Assembly (NCBI RefSeq): GCF_900115925.1
Contig: NZ_FOYF01000001.1
Span: forward strand, 682,001 to 746,000
Source: Bacillus sp. cl95
GTDB lineage: Bacteria > Bacillota > Bacilli > Bacillales > Cytobacillaceae
Direction: 5' to 3'
Length of the DNA stretch: 64,000 nucleotides
Positions 8,334 to 16,194 of the stretch are shown here, one piece after another. Both the position numbers and the translations under genes were made by a program. Positions within the stretch are counted from its first letter, which is position 1. Each line of letters begins with the position of its first letter. The notes beneath the pieces were generated by a model. The model saw only the letters and a program-made list of their open reading frames with translations, made no database searches and had not been told where the DNA came from.

Positions 8334-9368
8334 TTATTTTCTATGGTTATCGATTTTTGAAAATGTAGTACCAAACAGTGCATTTCTAACTGGTTCAGAT
8401 GATAAAAATTCGTGTGGAAAGCCAAGCTCAATTTCGCTTACTTGATTTAAATTCCGAAGATGTTCTGATGATAATTTGAATTCAACTGCACCTAGATTAT
8501 CAGTCATCTGTGACACTTTTCTCGCTCCAACAATCGGAATCATGACACCTGACTGTTGGCGTACCCAATTAAGCGCAACTTGAGCAGGTGTACTGCCAAT
8601 TTCACCAGCAATTTTCACCACTTCCATTGCAATCTTACTATTAATGTCATTTAATCTTTTGCTTTCTGGAGTCAAGCGTTTTAACTCTTCCTTCGATTGG
8701 TCATTTAGATACTTTCCTGTCAATGCACCACCAGCCATCGGTGCCCAAGCTGTTACACCAATATCAAAAGCGCGAGCCATAGGTAATAAGTCACGTTCTG
8801 GTGCACGTTGCAGTAAATTATATTCCACTTGTAAACCGATAAATGGCGTCCAACCACGCAACATCGCTAAAGTATTAGCTTGGGAAACAATCCATGCTGG
8901 TGTGTCAGAGATTCCTACATATAAAACTTTACCTGCTCGAACCATATCATCCAAAGCACGCATCACTTCTTCGATAGGTGTCGTAAAGTCCCAAGCATGA
9001 AGCCATAATAAATCAATGTAGTCCGTATTTAATCGCTTTAAACTTCCTTCAATAGTTTGAACAAGGTTTTTACGATGATTTCCCCCACCGTTTGGATCAT
9101 TACGTCGGGTAGAAAGCGAGTATTTAGTAGCAATCACGAATTGCTCTCTATTGCCTTGAATGAACTCACCTATAAACTTTTCACTTGTGCCATTCGTATA
9201 ATTGCAAGCAGTGTCGATGAAATTCCCACCTGCTTCTACAAATTGATCAAATATTTTTTTACTTTCTTCTTTTGAAGCCCCAAATCCCCAATCTTCTCCA
9301 AATGTCATCGTTCCAAGAGCCAGTTCTGAAACTCTTAATCCACTTTTTCCAAGTAATTTATATCTCAT
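8334..9368 (-). CDS. Aldo/keto reductase (NADPH-dependent)
   Basis: 344 residues. The tetrad is present: Asp and Tyr in IDTACNYTNGTSEKF, Lys in VIATKYSL and His in LLWLHAWD; the cofactor loop IPIVGARKVSQM is near the C-terminus. I use the ATG at 9368, which has AGGTGAT 5 bases upstream, rather than the GTG at 9377 inside that ribosome site. A strong paralogue lies at 10491-11525. Members reduce aldehydes and ketones to alcohols. It heads the unit 9368 to 6734 (perhaps to 6160) and has a MarR-type site 21 bases upstream (9390-9401). Confidence 0.9.
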   Translation of the reverse strand: MRYKLLGKSGLRVSELALGTMTFGEDWGFGASKEESKKIFDQFVEAGGNFIDTACNYTNGTSEKFIGEFIQGNREQFVIATKYSLSTRRNDPNGGGNHRKNLVQTIEGSLKRLNTDYIDLLWLHAWDFTTPIEEVMRALDDMVRAGKVLYVGISDTPAWIVSQANTLAMLRGWTPFIGLQVEYNLLQRAPERDLLPMARAFDIGVTAWAPMAGGALTGKYLNDQSKEELKRLTPESKRLNDINSKIAMEVVKIAGEIGSTPAQVALNWVRQQSGVMIPIVGARKVSQMTDNLGAVEFKLSSEHLRNLNQVSEIELGFPHEFLSSEPVRNALFGTTFSKIDNHRK

Positions 9369-9389
9369 TTTTATCACCTATTTTTTTAT

Positions 9390-9401
9390 TTGTTTGTACA
9401 A
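9390..9401 (-). promoter_or_regulatory. Putative MarR operator before the aldo/keto reductase operon
   Basis: Read on the - strand the site is TTGTACAAACAA, identical to the one at 15503-15514 in front of a quinone reductase and one base from the TTGTA-CA-TACAA palindromes at 14260 and 14808. It lies 21 bases upstream of the start codon, the position these sites take before four genes. Confidence 0.5.
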
Positions 9402-9426
9402 TCAATCATTTAATCAACGATGGATG

Positions 9427-10263
9427 CTAGTTTAAGATACCCGGCTTTAATAGGTTCATGCTTATGTCCCATAATTGTTTGGCCGCTTTCGGATCGTTTG
9501 CTTCTTTTGTTGTGTTTTCAGGTTTACAGTTATTAAAGAATTGACCACTTACTCCTCTTACCTCTGGGGCAGTTGCAAGAAATACCGGAGTTTTAGCTCC
9601 TTTTTCTGTTTTAGCTGACATTAGCCCAAAAATACTGCGGAAAATCCAAGGCAACTGATGCATAATGTTTGACTTAATAATGCCGGGGTGAAGGCTATTT
9701 ACAGTGATTGGTCTTCCTTCCAATTTTCTTGCAAGCTCTTTCGTAAATAAAATTAAAGCAAGTTTTGTTGGTCCTACAGCTTTATAAAACTTATAGTTAT
9801 TTTTCACCATTAAATCATCAAAATTCATCTTAATTCCATTATGCTTTGAAGCAACATTGATAATACGGCCTTCACCACTTGCTTCTAATGAATCAAGCAA
9901 AAGATGGGTAAGTAAAAAATGAGAAAGATAGTTGGTAGCAAATGTAGTTTCAATTCCATCTTCCGTTTCTGATCTTTCAGGTAAGAAAACAGCTGCATTG
10001 TTTATCAATACATCCAACTTATCAAACTTTTGTTTAAATTCGTCTGCTGCTTGACGAACCATTTGTTGAGAAGAAAGGTCGGCAACAAGCATGTGCACCT
10101 TATTGTTACCAGATTGTTCAATAATATCTTTAACTGCTTCATTTCCGCGTTCCTTACTGCGGCACAAAATCACGACCGTAGCTCCCTTTTCAGCTAATTC
10201 AAGAGCCGTTGCTCTTCCAATACCTGAATTCCCACCAGTAATCAAACAAATTTTATTTTCCAT
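9427..10263 (-). CDS. Short-chain dehydrogenase, retinol-dehydrogenase-like, catalytic Tyr replaced
   Basis: 278 residues. The NAD(P) motif TGGNSGIGRATA (about 8-19), the DLSS motif and NNAAVF (about 89) are typical of classical SDRs of the retinol dehydrogenase/WW-domain oxidoreductase branch. The Ser region is INVASKHNG. The family YxxxK site reads VGPTK here: the position of the catalytic Tyr holds Val (codon GTA), while a Tyr three residues earlier gives a Y-x6-K spacing as in enoyl reductases. It may be inactive, altered or use that Tyr. RBS AGGGGAG precedes the ATG. It is probably the last gene of the run starting at 14235, separated from the gene before by an interspersed repeat. Confidence 0.82.
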   Translation of the reverse strand: MENKICLITGGNSGIGRATALELAEKGATVVILCRSKERGNEAVKDIIEQSGNNKVHMLVADLSSQQMVRQAADEFKQKFDKLDVLINNAAVFLPERSETEDGIETTFATNYLSHFLLTHLLLDSLEASGEGRIINVASKHNGIKMNFDDLMVKNNYKFYKAVGPTKLALILFTKELARKLEGRPITVNSLHPGIIKSNIMHQLPWIFRSIFGLMSAKTEKGAKTPVFLATAPEVRGVSGQFFNNCKPENTTKEANDPKAAKQLWDISMNLLKPGILN

Positions 10264-10285
10264 GTTGAACTCCCCTTTTTTGATT

Positions 10286-10468
10286 GGCTCTGTTAATGTT
10301 TAGTGTTGTTTTTTATGAGTAAAATTAGAGAATCCACTCCCTTTCCACGGACGAAATGGTAAGCCTCTTCGCTCGTACCTCACTGCGGGGTCTTTCCAGC
10401 CCGTTTTTCCGCAGAAGTCTCGCGGATTCCCTTCCTCACAAATATCAACAGTATCGCTAAACAGAGCC
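10286..10468. repeat. Interspersed repeat with GGCTCTGTT terminal inverted repeats, copy 1
   Basis: A 183-base non-coding element bounded by GGCTCTGTTAA at 10286 and TTAACAGAGCC-like ends (CTAAACAGAGCC) at 10468. The interior, read on the - strand, has TACTGTTGATAT near the end and a GACCCCGCAG-GAGGTACGAGCGAAGAGG core. A second, longer copy with the same ends and core elements is at 57919-58232. It carries no reading frame and looks like a MITE-type or REP-type element. It fills the whole gap between two oxidoreductase genes, leaving about 22 bases on each side. Confidence 0.7.
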
Positions 10469-10490
10469 TTTTGATTAAAATATCTGTATT

Positions 10491-11525
10491 TTATGATCTA
10501 TGACTATCAATTTTTGCATACATCTGTTGTTGTCCTGTTGCTAAGAAATCATGTGGAAATCCTAACGTAATTTTGCTAATTTCGTTTAGTCTTTGCATGT
10601 GTTCGTCACCTAGTTCAAACTCAAGACAACCTAAATTATCTTTTAATTGAGCTTCTGTTCTAGCACCAATTATCGGGATGATTACCCCTCTTTCTTGTTG
10701 TTGTCTAACCCAGTTTAGCGCCACTTGTGCAGAACTACGCCCTAGTTCATCTGCAATCTTGTCGACTTCTTTAGCAATTTCAAGATTTCTATCGTTTAGG
10801 AATTGATTATGCATTGGATTTGGAATTTCCAACCTCTTTTGATCACTGCTTTTTTTAGTATATTTACCAGAAAGTAAACCCTGTCCTAGAGGAGACCAGA
10901 CTGTAACGCCACTGTCAGATGCCTTTGCCATAGGAAGCAATTCACGCTCTACTGTTCTTTCAATTAAACTGTACTGGATTTGCAATCCAATGAATGGGGA
11001 CCATCCTCGTAACTTAGCAATTGCATTTGCCTCTGAAACGACCCATGCAGGAGCATCCGATATACCAACATATAATACTTTTCCTGAACGGACTAAGTCA
11101 TCCAAGGAACGCATAACTTCTTCTACTGGCGTCATAATATCCCAAAAATGAAGCCATAACACATCAATATAATCTGTATTTAATCGTTTTAAACTTGCTT
11201 CTACTGATTGAACAAGGTTTTTCCGATGCCCTCCACCTGCGTTCGGATCATTAGGATTTAGAAAATTGAGCGAATATTTGGTGGCTAAAACCATCTCTTC
11301 TCTTATAGGTGCAATGAATTCCCCAACAAATTTTTCACTTGTTCCATTTAAATAAATATTTGCTGTGTCAATGAAGTTGCCACCAGCTTCCACATAAGCT
11401 TCAAACACTTTTCTACTTTCTTCTTTAGATGCCCCATAAGGTCCCCAGTCTTCACCAAATGTCATGGTTCCCAAAGCTAACTCTGAAACTCTCAATCCAC
11501 TATTTCCTAATAATTTATATCTCAT
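10491..11525 (-). CDS. Aldo/keto reductase, paralogue of the 8334 gene
   Basis: 344 residues with the complete AKR tetrad: Asp/Tyr in IDTANIYLNGTSEKF, Lys in VLATKYSL, His in VLWLHFWD, and the cofactor motif IPIIGARTEAQL near the C-terminus. It closely resembles the protein at 8334-9368 along its whole length, so the two arose by duplication. RBS AAGGAGG precedes the ATG. It lies 54 bases after the MDR-family gene, within a same-strand run 14235 to 9427 that probably forms one transcript. Likely role: NADPH-dependent reduction of aldehydes or ketones. Confidence 0.9.
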   Translation of the reverse strand: MRYKLLGNSGLRVSELALGTMTFGEDWGPYGASKEESRKVFEAYVEAGGNFIDTANIYLNGTSEKFVGEFIAPIREEMVLATKYSLNFLNPNDPNAGGGHRKNLVQSVEASLKRLNTDYIDVLWLHFWDIMTPVEEVMRSLDDLVRSGKVLYVGISDAPAWVVSEANAIAKLRGWSPFIGLQIQYSLIERTVERELLPMAKASDSGVTVWSPLGQGLLSGKYTKKSSDQKRLEIPNPMHNQFLNDRNLEIAKEVDKIADELGRSSAQVALNWVRQQQERGVIIPIIGARTEAQLKDNLGCLEFELGDEHMQRLNEISKITLGFPHDFLATGQQQMYAKIDSHRS

Positions 11526-11579
11526 TCTAAAGCCTCCTTATATTATTGATTTTTACTTAACTTCATTCTTGCTTATATA

Positions 11580-12629
11580 TCATTTGGTCATATCTACAAT
11601 CAATTTTCCTAAGACATCTCTCTTAGAGAGTCGTTCATGCGCATAGTAAATGCCCTCTAGGGAAACTTTTTCAGCTATACTTGGTTGAATTTCTTTTGAT
11701 GACAATAACTGTACTAGCTCATTTAGATCCTCTTTAAACCAAACAGGATTTTTTTTCTTGTAAACATCAATGCCGTAAAAAGACACGGTTCGATTATTCC
11801 AAGGGATTAGATTTTTCAATAGACAATAACTAATACCACTAATAGTTCTTACATTCTGAAAGAAATTACCTGGTCTCCCATTTGCCATTTTCCCTAAATC
11901 TCCAAATAGGACAAGTCTTCCTTTCTCTTTTAACAATGAATAGGAACGCGTTGAAACCGATCCTCCGAAACAATCAAAAACAATATCTACCCCATTGCTC
12001 GAATGACCCTTGATGGTTTCTACAAAATCTTCCTTCATATAATCAATAGGAAAAGCGCCATAGCCTTTTATGAAACTCTGCTTATGAGTGCTTGCAGTTG
12101 CATACATTTCAAGACCCGCAAACCTACCCAAATCCAAAAGGGCCGAGCCAACTCCTCCTCCCCCTCCATGGACCAGAATTCGCTCTCCTTTTTTTGCACG
12201 AGCAACTCTTTTTAGCATTTGGTAGGCTGTTACATAGTTTAGAACAAGAGCGACTGCTTGAGCTGGATCTAAATCAAAGTCTTCTGGAATAATTGTCATT
12301 TCCTCTAAAGGAAGATTGATATATTTTGCATATCCTCCGGTACCCGTTAAAGCAATGACTCTTTTCCCAATATATTTTTCATCAACACTTAAGCCAGTCT
12401 GTTCAATAATTCCGTAAATATCATAACCGGGTGTATAGGGCAGCTTTGGTATAGGTAAAGCTGGGTTTTTAAAAACTCCCTCCTGCTGCATTACCTCATT
12501 ATAGGAGACCCCTGCAGTTATTACTTTTACTCGAACTTCACCTTTTTTAGGAAGAGGTATCTCTTCTTCAATGATGTGTAATCCTCCCACACCACCGTAA
12601 TGTTGGATAACTACACGTTTGTTCTTCAT
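11580..12629 (-). CDS. Zinc-independent quinone oxidoreductase-like MDR protein
   Basis: About 349 residues of the medium-chain dehydrogenase/reductase superfamily. The N-terminal GroES-like domain has GEVRVKVITAGVSYNEVMQQEG and PYTPGYDIYGII; the Rossmann domain has ILVHGGGGGVGSALLDLGRFAG. The usual catalytic zinc ligands are absent, as in zeta-crystallin/NADPH:quinone reductases. The substrate is unknown; quinones or alpha,beta-unsaturated carbonyls are the family norm. The start is the ATG at 12629 with AAAGGGCGA upstream; a TTG three bases earlier is also possible. It lies between a chemotaxis-type transducer and an aldo-keto reductase in the same operon-like run. Confidence 0.85.
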   Translation of the reverse strand: MKNKRVVIQHYGGVGGLHIIEEEIPLPKKGEVRVKVITAGVSYNEVMQQEGVFKNPALPIPKLPYTPGYDIYGIIEQTGLSVDEKYIGKRVIALTGTGGYAKYINLPLEEMTIIPEDFDLDPAQAVALVLNYVTAYQMLKRVARAKKGERILVHGGGGGVGSALLDLGRFAGLEMYATASTHKQSFIKGYGAFPIDYMKEDFVETIKGHSSNGVDIVFDCFGGSVSTRSYSLLKEKGRLVLFGDLGKMANGRPGNFFQNVRTISGISYCLLKNLIPWNNRTVSFYGIDVYKKKNPVWFKEDLNELVQLLSSKEIQPSIAEKVSLEGIYYAHERLSKRDVLGKLIVDMTK

Positions 12630-12656
12630 CAAAAATCGCCCTTTAGCTTGTAAAAT

Positions 12657-13484
12657 TTAAATCAGGTTAGCAAATTCATTAAGCCTCTTTGACATCTGCT
12701 GTATTTCTTCCACGGATTCATGAATTTGTTTTATATTGTCTTTTTGAACATCTCCTACATCAGAGATTTTTTGTACCATTTTGTTGATACTCTCCATCGA
12801 TTTTCTAATGTTCTCAAGTATTTCTTGAATTGTTTCAGTAGAGGAACGGGTATGTTGGGAAAGTTTTCGTATTTCATTGGCCACTACACTAAATCCTCTC
12901 CCGTATTCACCTGCCCTTGCCGCTTCAATAGCTGCATTTAGTCCTAGAAGATTTGTTTGATCTGCCACTTGTTTAATAAAAGTGATGACCTCTTTTGTTT
13001 TTTCCACCTGTTTGCTTGATTCCTCAGAACTTTGTAAAAGATCTCGAGTTAGTGAAAATAAGGACTGGGCACCTCCAGATACATTTCCTACATTTTCGTT
13101 TACTAATTCCAGAGAATTGGTCATTTCATTCGAAATCTTCAATAATTCTTCCTCGTTTTGATGCATAATACCAAGTGACAATACCCCAATCACCTGACCA
13201 TCTTCATCCTTTAATGGAAGCAGATTTGCTGTGAATTCTACTCCATGCAAATTTGCTGGTATGACCATCCTAATGGGTTTTCCATTTTTTAAAACATCAT
13301 CCGCAGGTGTTCCAGGTTTTATTTTCATACCTGGTTCTAACTTAAGCTTTATCTTTTCACCAGGAAAATAGGCAAGGATTTCGTCTTTATTTCCAATAGT
13401 GATGGAGGTGTCCGTTGGTATTGCGGACTGGAATATTGGAGCGACCTTTATAAGCGATTCAATAATCAAATGATGTTGTGACAT
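12657..13484 (-). CDS. Soluble methyl-accepting chemotaxis-type transducer (YfmS-like)
   Basis: 275 residues with no membrane segment or signal peptide. Residues 1-105 form a small sensor-like region ([18 protein letters not shown], then strands ending in [12 protein letters not shown]), perhaps PAS-like. Residues 110-275 are a coiled-coil MCP signalling domain with the conserved hairpin tip around 187-215: [21 protein letters not shown] then [11 protein letters not shown]. Size and layout recall B. subtilis YfmS, a soluble chemotaxis protein. It is unusual inside a row of oxidoreductase genes: 43 bases after an SDR and 24 bases before the MDR gene. It could report on the same electrophiles or on redox state; that is inference. 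Confidence 0.85.
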   Translation of the reverse strand: MSQHHLIIESLIKVAPIFQSAIPTDTSITIGNKDEILAYFPGEKIKLKLEPGMKIKPGTPADDVLKNGKPIRMVIPANLHGVEFTANLLPLKDEDGQVIGVLSLGIMHQNEEELLKISNEMTNSLELVNENVGNVSGGAQSLFSLTRDLLQSSEESSKQVEKTKEVITFIKQVADQTNLLGLNAAIEAARAGEYGRGFSVVANEIRKLSQHTRSSTETIQEILENIRKSMESINKMVQKISDVGDVQKDNIKQIHESVEEIQQMSKRLNEFANLI

Positions 13485-13527
13485 AGGAACCTCTCGTTTC
13501 TTAATCGGAAATATTTTACAAATCTAT

Positions 13528-14235
13528 TTACCAGTTGATTTTTTGACCATTTCTAAAAAAACCACCATTTGGCCCAGCTTCATCAACTTCTGTAAGCCAC
13601 AATATGGATTGAGCAGCCTCTTCTACACTTCTGGGAGCATGAGGACCACCCATATCAGTCCTAACCCACCCTGGACATACCGCATTGATTTTGATGTTTC
13701 CAAGAACCTCTGCAGCAATAAGACGTGTAAGTCCATTTAATGCAAGTTTGGATAATTTATATGAGCCTGGTCCAGTATGATCCATCCCATCCATTTGGCC
13801 ATAACCAGAAGAAATATTGACAATTCTCCCATAATTATTTTTCTTCATTAAAGGCAGAAAAGATTGAATTAGATGAAAAGGTCCCAAAACGTTGGTTCTT
13901 AACGTTTGTTCTAAAATATCAGGATCTTCTTCAGTCATTTTTAGGTTCTCATCTAAATAAACCCCTGCATTATTAATTAACACATCAAGTCGGCCATATG
14001 TTTGTTGAACATATTCCACAGCATTCTGAATGCTTTCAATATGATCAACATCAAGTTCAACAACATGCATGTCATATCCAGCTTTGTTTAAAGAATTAAC
14101 AGCATTTTGTCCTTTTTCTTTGTTTCTGCAGCCTAATATAACCTGATAATTTTTCACGGCTAATTGTTTGCCTAATTCAAAACCAATTCCTCTGTTTCCA
14201 CCGGTAATAAGAGCAATTCCCTTATATTGAGACAC
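13528..14235 (-). CDS. Short-chain dehydrogenase/reductase (carbonyl reductase-like)
   Basis: 235 residues from a GTG at 14235, which has AAGGAG nine bases upstream; the longer frame to 14271 would begin within the operator and lacks a ribosome site. Classical SDR features are TGGNRGIGFELGKQL (cofactor), NNAGVYLDENL, the catalytic Ser in NISSGYG and Tyr/Lys in SYKLSKLAL. The plant/bacterial carbonyl-reductase branch is the nearest recognisable group. It is the first gene of the run 14235-9427 and has a perfect-arm TTGTA-CA-TACAA site 24 bases upstream, so it is probably controlled by the MarR regulator at 15015. Confidence 0.88.
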   Translation of the reverse strand: MSQYKGIALITGGNRGIGFELGKQLAVKNYQVILGCRNKEKGQNAVNSLNKAGYDMHVVELDVDHIESIQNAVEYVQQTYGRLDVLINNAGVYLDENLKMTEEDPDILEQTLRTNVLGPFHLIQSFLPLMKKNNYGRIVNISSGYGQMDGMDHTGPGSYKLSKLALNGLTRLIAAEVLGNIKINAVCPGWVRTDMGGPHAPRSVEEAAQSILWLTEVDEAGPNGGFFRNGQKINW

Positions 14236-14259
14236 AATGTTCAGCTCCTTTTTAATTGT

Positions 14260-14271
14260 TTGTACATACAA
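14260..14271. promoter_or_regulatory. Putative MarR operator before the SDR operon
   Basis: TTGTACATACAA: 5-base arms TTGTA/TACAA around CA. It lies 24 bases before the GTG start of the SDR, between promoter and ribosome site. Confidence 0.6.
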
Positions 14272-14294
14272 TCCAATCCGAAAAATTTTTTCTC

Positions 14295-14723
14295 TTAATC
14301 TTGAAATCTATATTTATTCTTCTCATCCTTGTAAGACTCCTCTGCAACAGCAGGTCTAATGTTTTCAAAAATACCGAAGCAATTTCCACTAGAGTCCTTA
14401 AATATGTAACAAGGTCCGTTTGGTATTTCAATTGGTCCTTTTTCTTCTTTCCATCCTCTATTTCTTAATTCTCTTGTTTTTCCATCCAAATCACTCACTT
14501 CATAAATAGGCATACACGTAGGTGGAGTTAAGTGATCTGCGATTAATAATAGAGGTCCCTCCCCGATTTCAAATGCAGCAACCTTTGCTCCAAATCTGTC
14601 GAAAGCCCAGTGTAATTTTCCACCAAGTACAAATTTGTAGTAATGAAAATCAGTATCAAAATTTGAAGTACCCATATACAAATACATCAACTTATTGAAC
14701 GGGATAGCACTTATTCTAAACAC
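14295..14723 (-). CDS. VOC superfamily (glyoxalase/bleomycin-resistance/dioxygenase-like) protein
   Basis: 142 residues. The pattern matches the vicinal-oxygen-chelate fold: an opening strand, DTDFHYYKFVLGGKLHW, then CMPIYEVSDLDGKTRELRNRGW and a C-terminal CYIFKDSSGNCFGIFE in which the final Glu is a usual metal ligand. The substrate is open; small members conjugate or isomerise reactive carbonyls or bind drugs. The start is a GTG at 14723 directly after GGAGAGG; a different start a few codons in is possible. Two TTGTA/TACAA-type sites lie 57-96 bases upstream, shared with the divergent marR gene. Confidence 0.78.
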   Translation of the reverse strand: MFRISAIPFNKLMYLYMGTSNFDTDFHYYKFVLGGKLHWAFDRFGAKVAAFEIGEGPLLLIADHLTPPTCMPIYEVSDLDGKTRELRNRGWKEEKGPIEIPNGPCYIFKDSSGNCFGIFENIRPAVAEESYKDEKNKYRFQD

Positions 14724-14780
14724 ACCCTCTCCAAATAATTATTCTCACACTTTGATAGAGTTATTTGTTTAAATTAATAA

Positions 14781-14819
14781 TTGTAATACAAACAACCTAT
14801 TCGTTGTTTGTACATACAA
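14781..14819. promoter_or_regulatory. Pair of putative MarR operator sites between VOC gene and marR
   Basis: TTGTACATACAA at 14808-14819 is identical to the 14260 site; TTGTAATACAA at 14781-14791 has the same arms with a one-base centre. Both lie between the divergent VOC and marR genes. Confidence 0.5.
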
Positions 14820-14952
14820 TCATAATAAAGTAACATATTTGAAAAATCAATCTTTGCCCAGATAATTTTTTCCTTCATAAATTGACATTTTTTTATTGAT
14901 TCCTATTAGCGAAAATATTTAATGCTGAGAAATAAAATTTTCTACATGTCAT

Positions 14953-14991
14953 TTGACAAATAAATTTGTATGCGGTAATTTGTATGTACAA
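14953..14991 (+). promoter_or_regulatory. marR promoter with overlapping autorepressor site
   Basis: TTGACA (14953-14958), a 17-base spacer and TAATTT (14976-14981) form a vegetative promoter. TTGTATGTACAA (14980-14991) starts in the -10 and covers the transcription start, 23 bases before the marR ATG, as expected for autorepression. Confidence 0.6.
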
Positions 14992-15014
14992 GCAAAAAGT
15001 AAGGGGTTCTTATT

Positions 15015-15437
15015 ATGATTGATGATTTTTTTGACAATTGCCTGTATTTTACAGTTAATAAGCTATCACGGGCTATTACAAAGATGGCTGAAGATTCTTT
15101 CAAGATCACGGGACTATCTCCGACTCATGCATTTTTAATGATGTTAGTTATTGATAAACCTGGAATTGCACAATCGGAGTTAGCAGAGGCCCTGCATCTC
15201 AAGCCTTCTACAATTACTCGTTTTGTTGATAAGTTGGTTGAAAAAGGCTTGATAGAACGAAAGACAGAGGGCAAGAGATCGTTAAATTTTCCTACTGAAA
15301 ATGGAGAAGCGATTCTTAAAGATATTAAAGAAGGCTGGAAAATATTATTTCGATCTTACTCAGATATTTTGGGTGAAGAAGAAGGAAAAGTATTAAATAA
15401 GTTAATAAACGATGCAGGAAACAAATTAGAAAAGTAA
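15015..15437 (+). CDS. MarR family regulator with a single N-terminal cysteine
   Basis: 140 residues. The winged helix is clear: QSELAEALHLKPSTITRFVDKLVEKGLIERK (about 54-84) followed by the wing TEGKRSLNF. Flanking helices form the dimer interface. The only cysteine is Cys9, in the N-terminal helix (DDFFDNCLYF), close to where one-Cys OhrR-type sensors carry their reactive thiol; redox or electrophile sensing is therefore plausible but unproven. The ATG follows AAGGGGTTC. Autoregulation is suggested by the site overlapping its promoter, and the same site precedes the SDR, quinone reductase and aldo-keto reductase genes. Confidence 0.88.
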   Translation: MIDDFFDNCLYFTVNKLSRAITKMAEDSFKITGLSPTHAFLMMLVIDKPGIAQSELAEALHLKPSTITRFVDKLVEKGLIERKTEGKRSLNFPTENGEAILKDIKEGWKILFRSYSDILGEEEGKVLNKLINDAGNKLEK

Positions 15438-15502
15438 TAAAATAAGATACTTTGCTGAATACTAAAAATGTATTAAGTTAGGTATCTTACCTTTATATTT
15501 GC

Positions 15503-15514
15503 TTGTACAAACAA
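15503..15514 (+). promoter_or_regulatory. Putative MarR operator before quinone reductase gene
   Basis: TTGTACAAACAA, the same sequence as the site at 9390-9401 read on its own strand, 26 bases before the ATG at 15541 and just after a TATATT that could be the -10. Confidence 0.5.
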
Positions 15515-15540
15515 TAAAAGATGAAAAAGGAGAATTACTG

Positions 15541-16077
15541 ATGAAAACACTTGTAATTATCACACATCCTAATCTTGAACAATCCCGAATTAATCGTGCT
15601 TGGATGGAAGAATTGAAAAAGCACGAAGAAATTACAATTCATACTCTTTATGATGCATATCCTGATGGAAAAATAAATGTTGAACATGAACAAAAACTTT
15701 TAGAGTCACATGACCGTATTATTCTTCAATTCCCATTTTACTGGTACAGCACTCCTGCTTTGTTAAAACAATGGCAAGATGAAGTCCTTTCATATGGATG
15801 GGCATACGGAGAAGGCGGAGATAAGCTACACGGTAAAGAACTTGGTCTTGCCATTTCAACTTTTGGACCAAAAGATTCATACCAACCTACTGGTTACAAC
15901 AATTTTACCATGGAGACTTTAACAACTCCTCTTCAACAGACAAGCAATCTCATTGGCACTAAATTTATGCCATTATTTGTTTTGAATGGTGTAATGCATG
16001 TCTCAGATGAGCAACTAGCAGAAAGTGCTAAAGCATATGTTGATCACGTTGTTCAGCCATCAACGATCGAAGCTTAA
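15541..16077 (+). CDS. Flavodoxin-like NAD(P)H oxidoreductase (YwrO/KefF type), copy 1
   Basis: 178 residues from the ATG at 15541, preceded by AAGGAG; the frame upstream to 15499 runs through the operator. Flavodoxin_2 features: VIITHPNLEQSRINRAW at the N-terminus, ILQFPFYWYSTPALLKQWQDEVL and the flavin loop ISTFGPKDSYQ. Family members are FMN-dependent quinone or general NAD(P)H reductases, some acting as ancillary subunits of Kef potassium efflux systems. No Kef channel lies next to it, so a soluble quinone reductase is more likely. It lies 100 bases after marR and is probably MarR-controlled; the terminator at 16096 ends the unit. Confidence 0.88.
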   Translation: MKTLVIITHPNLEQSRINRAWMEELKKHEEITIHTLYDAYPDGKINVEHEQKLLESHDRIILQFPFYWYSTPALLKQWQDEVLSYGWAYGEGGDKLHGKELGLAISTFGPKDSYQPTGYNNFTMETLTTPLQQTSNLIGTKFMPLFVLNGVMHVSDEQLAESAKAYVDHVVQPSTIEA

Positions 16078-16095
16078 TTAAGGATAAAAAAATAT

Positions 16096-16137
16096 AAAAT
16101 AAAGGTATTTCTCCTTCTGAAATACCTTTATTTTATT
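16096..16137 (+). terminator. Rho-independent terminator after quinone reductase copy 1
   Basis: AATAAAGGTATTTC pairs with GAAATACCTTTATT around a 7-base loop, followed by TTATTT. Confidence 0.8.
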
Positions 16138-16194
16138 TCAAGTGACGGAATTCAAGAATTTCACTTGCATGCACACACAAGAAAGGTGATAAAG

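Noticed and set aside
15438-15495. AAGATAC...GTATCTT hairpin after marR as a terminator
   Set aside because: The loop is over 30 bases and no proper T-run follows; it may be chance pairing, so I did not call it.
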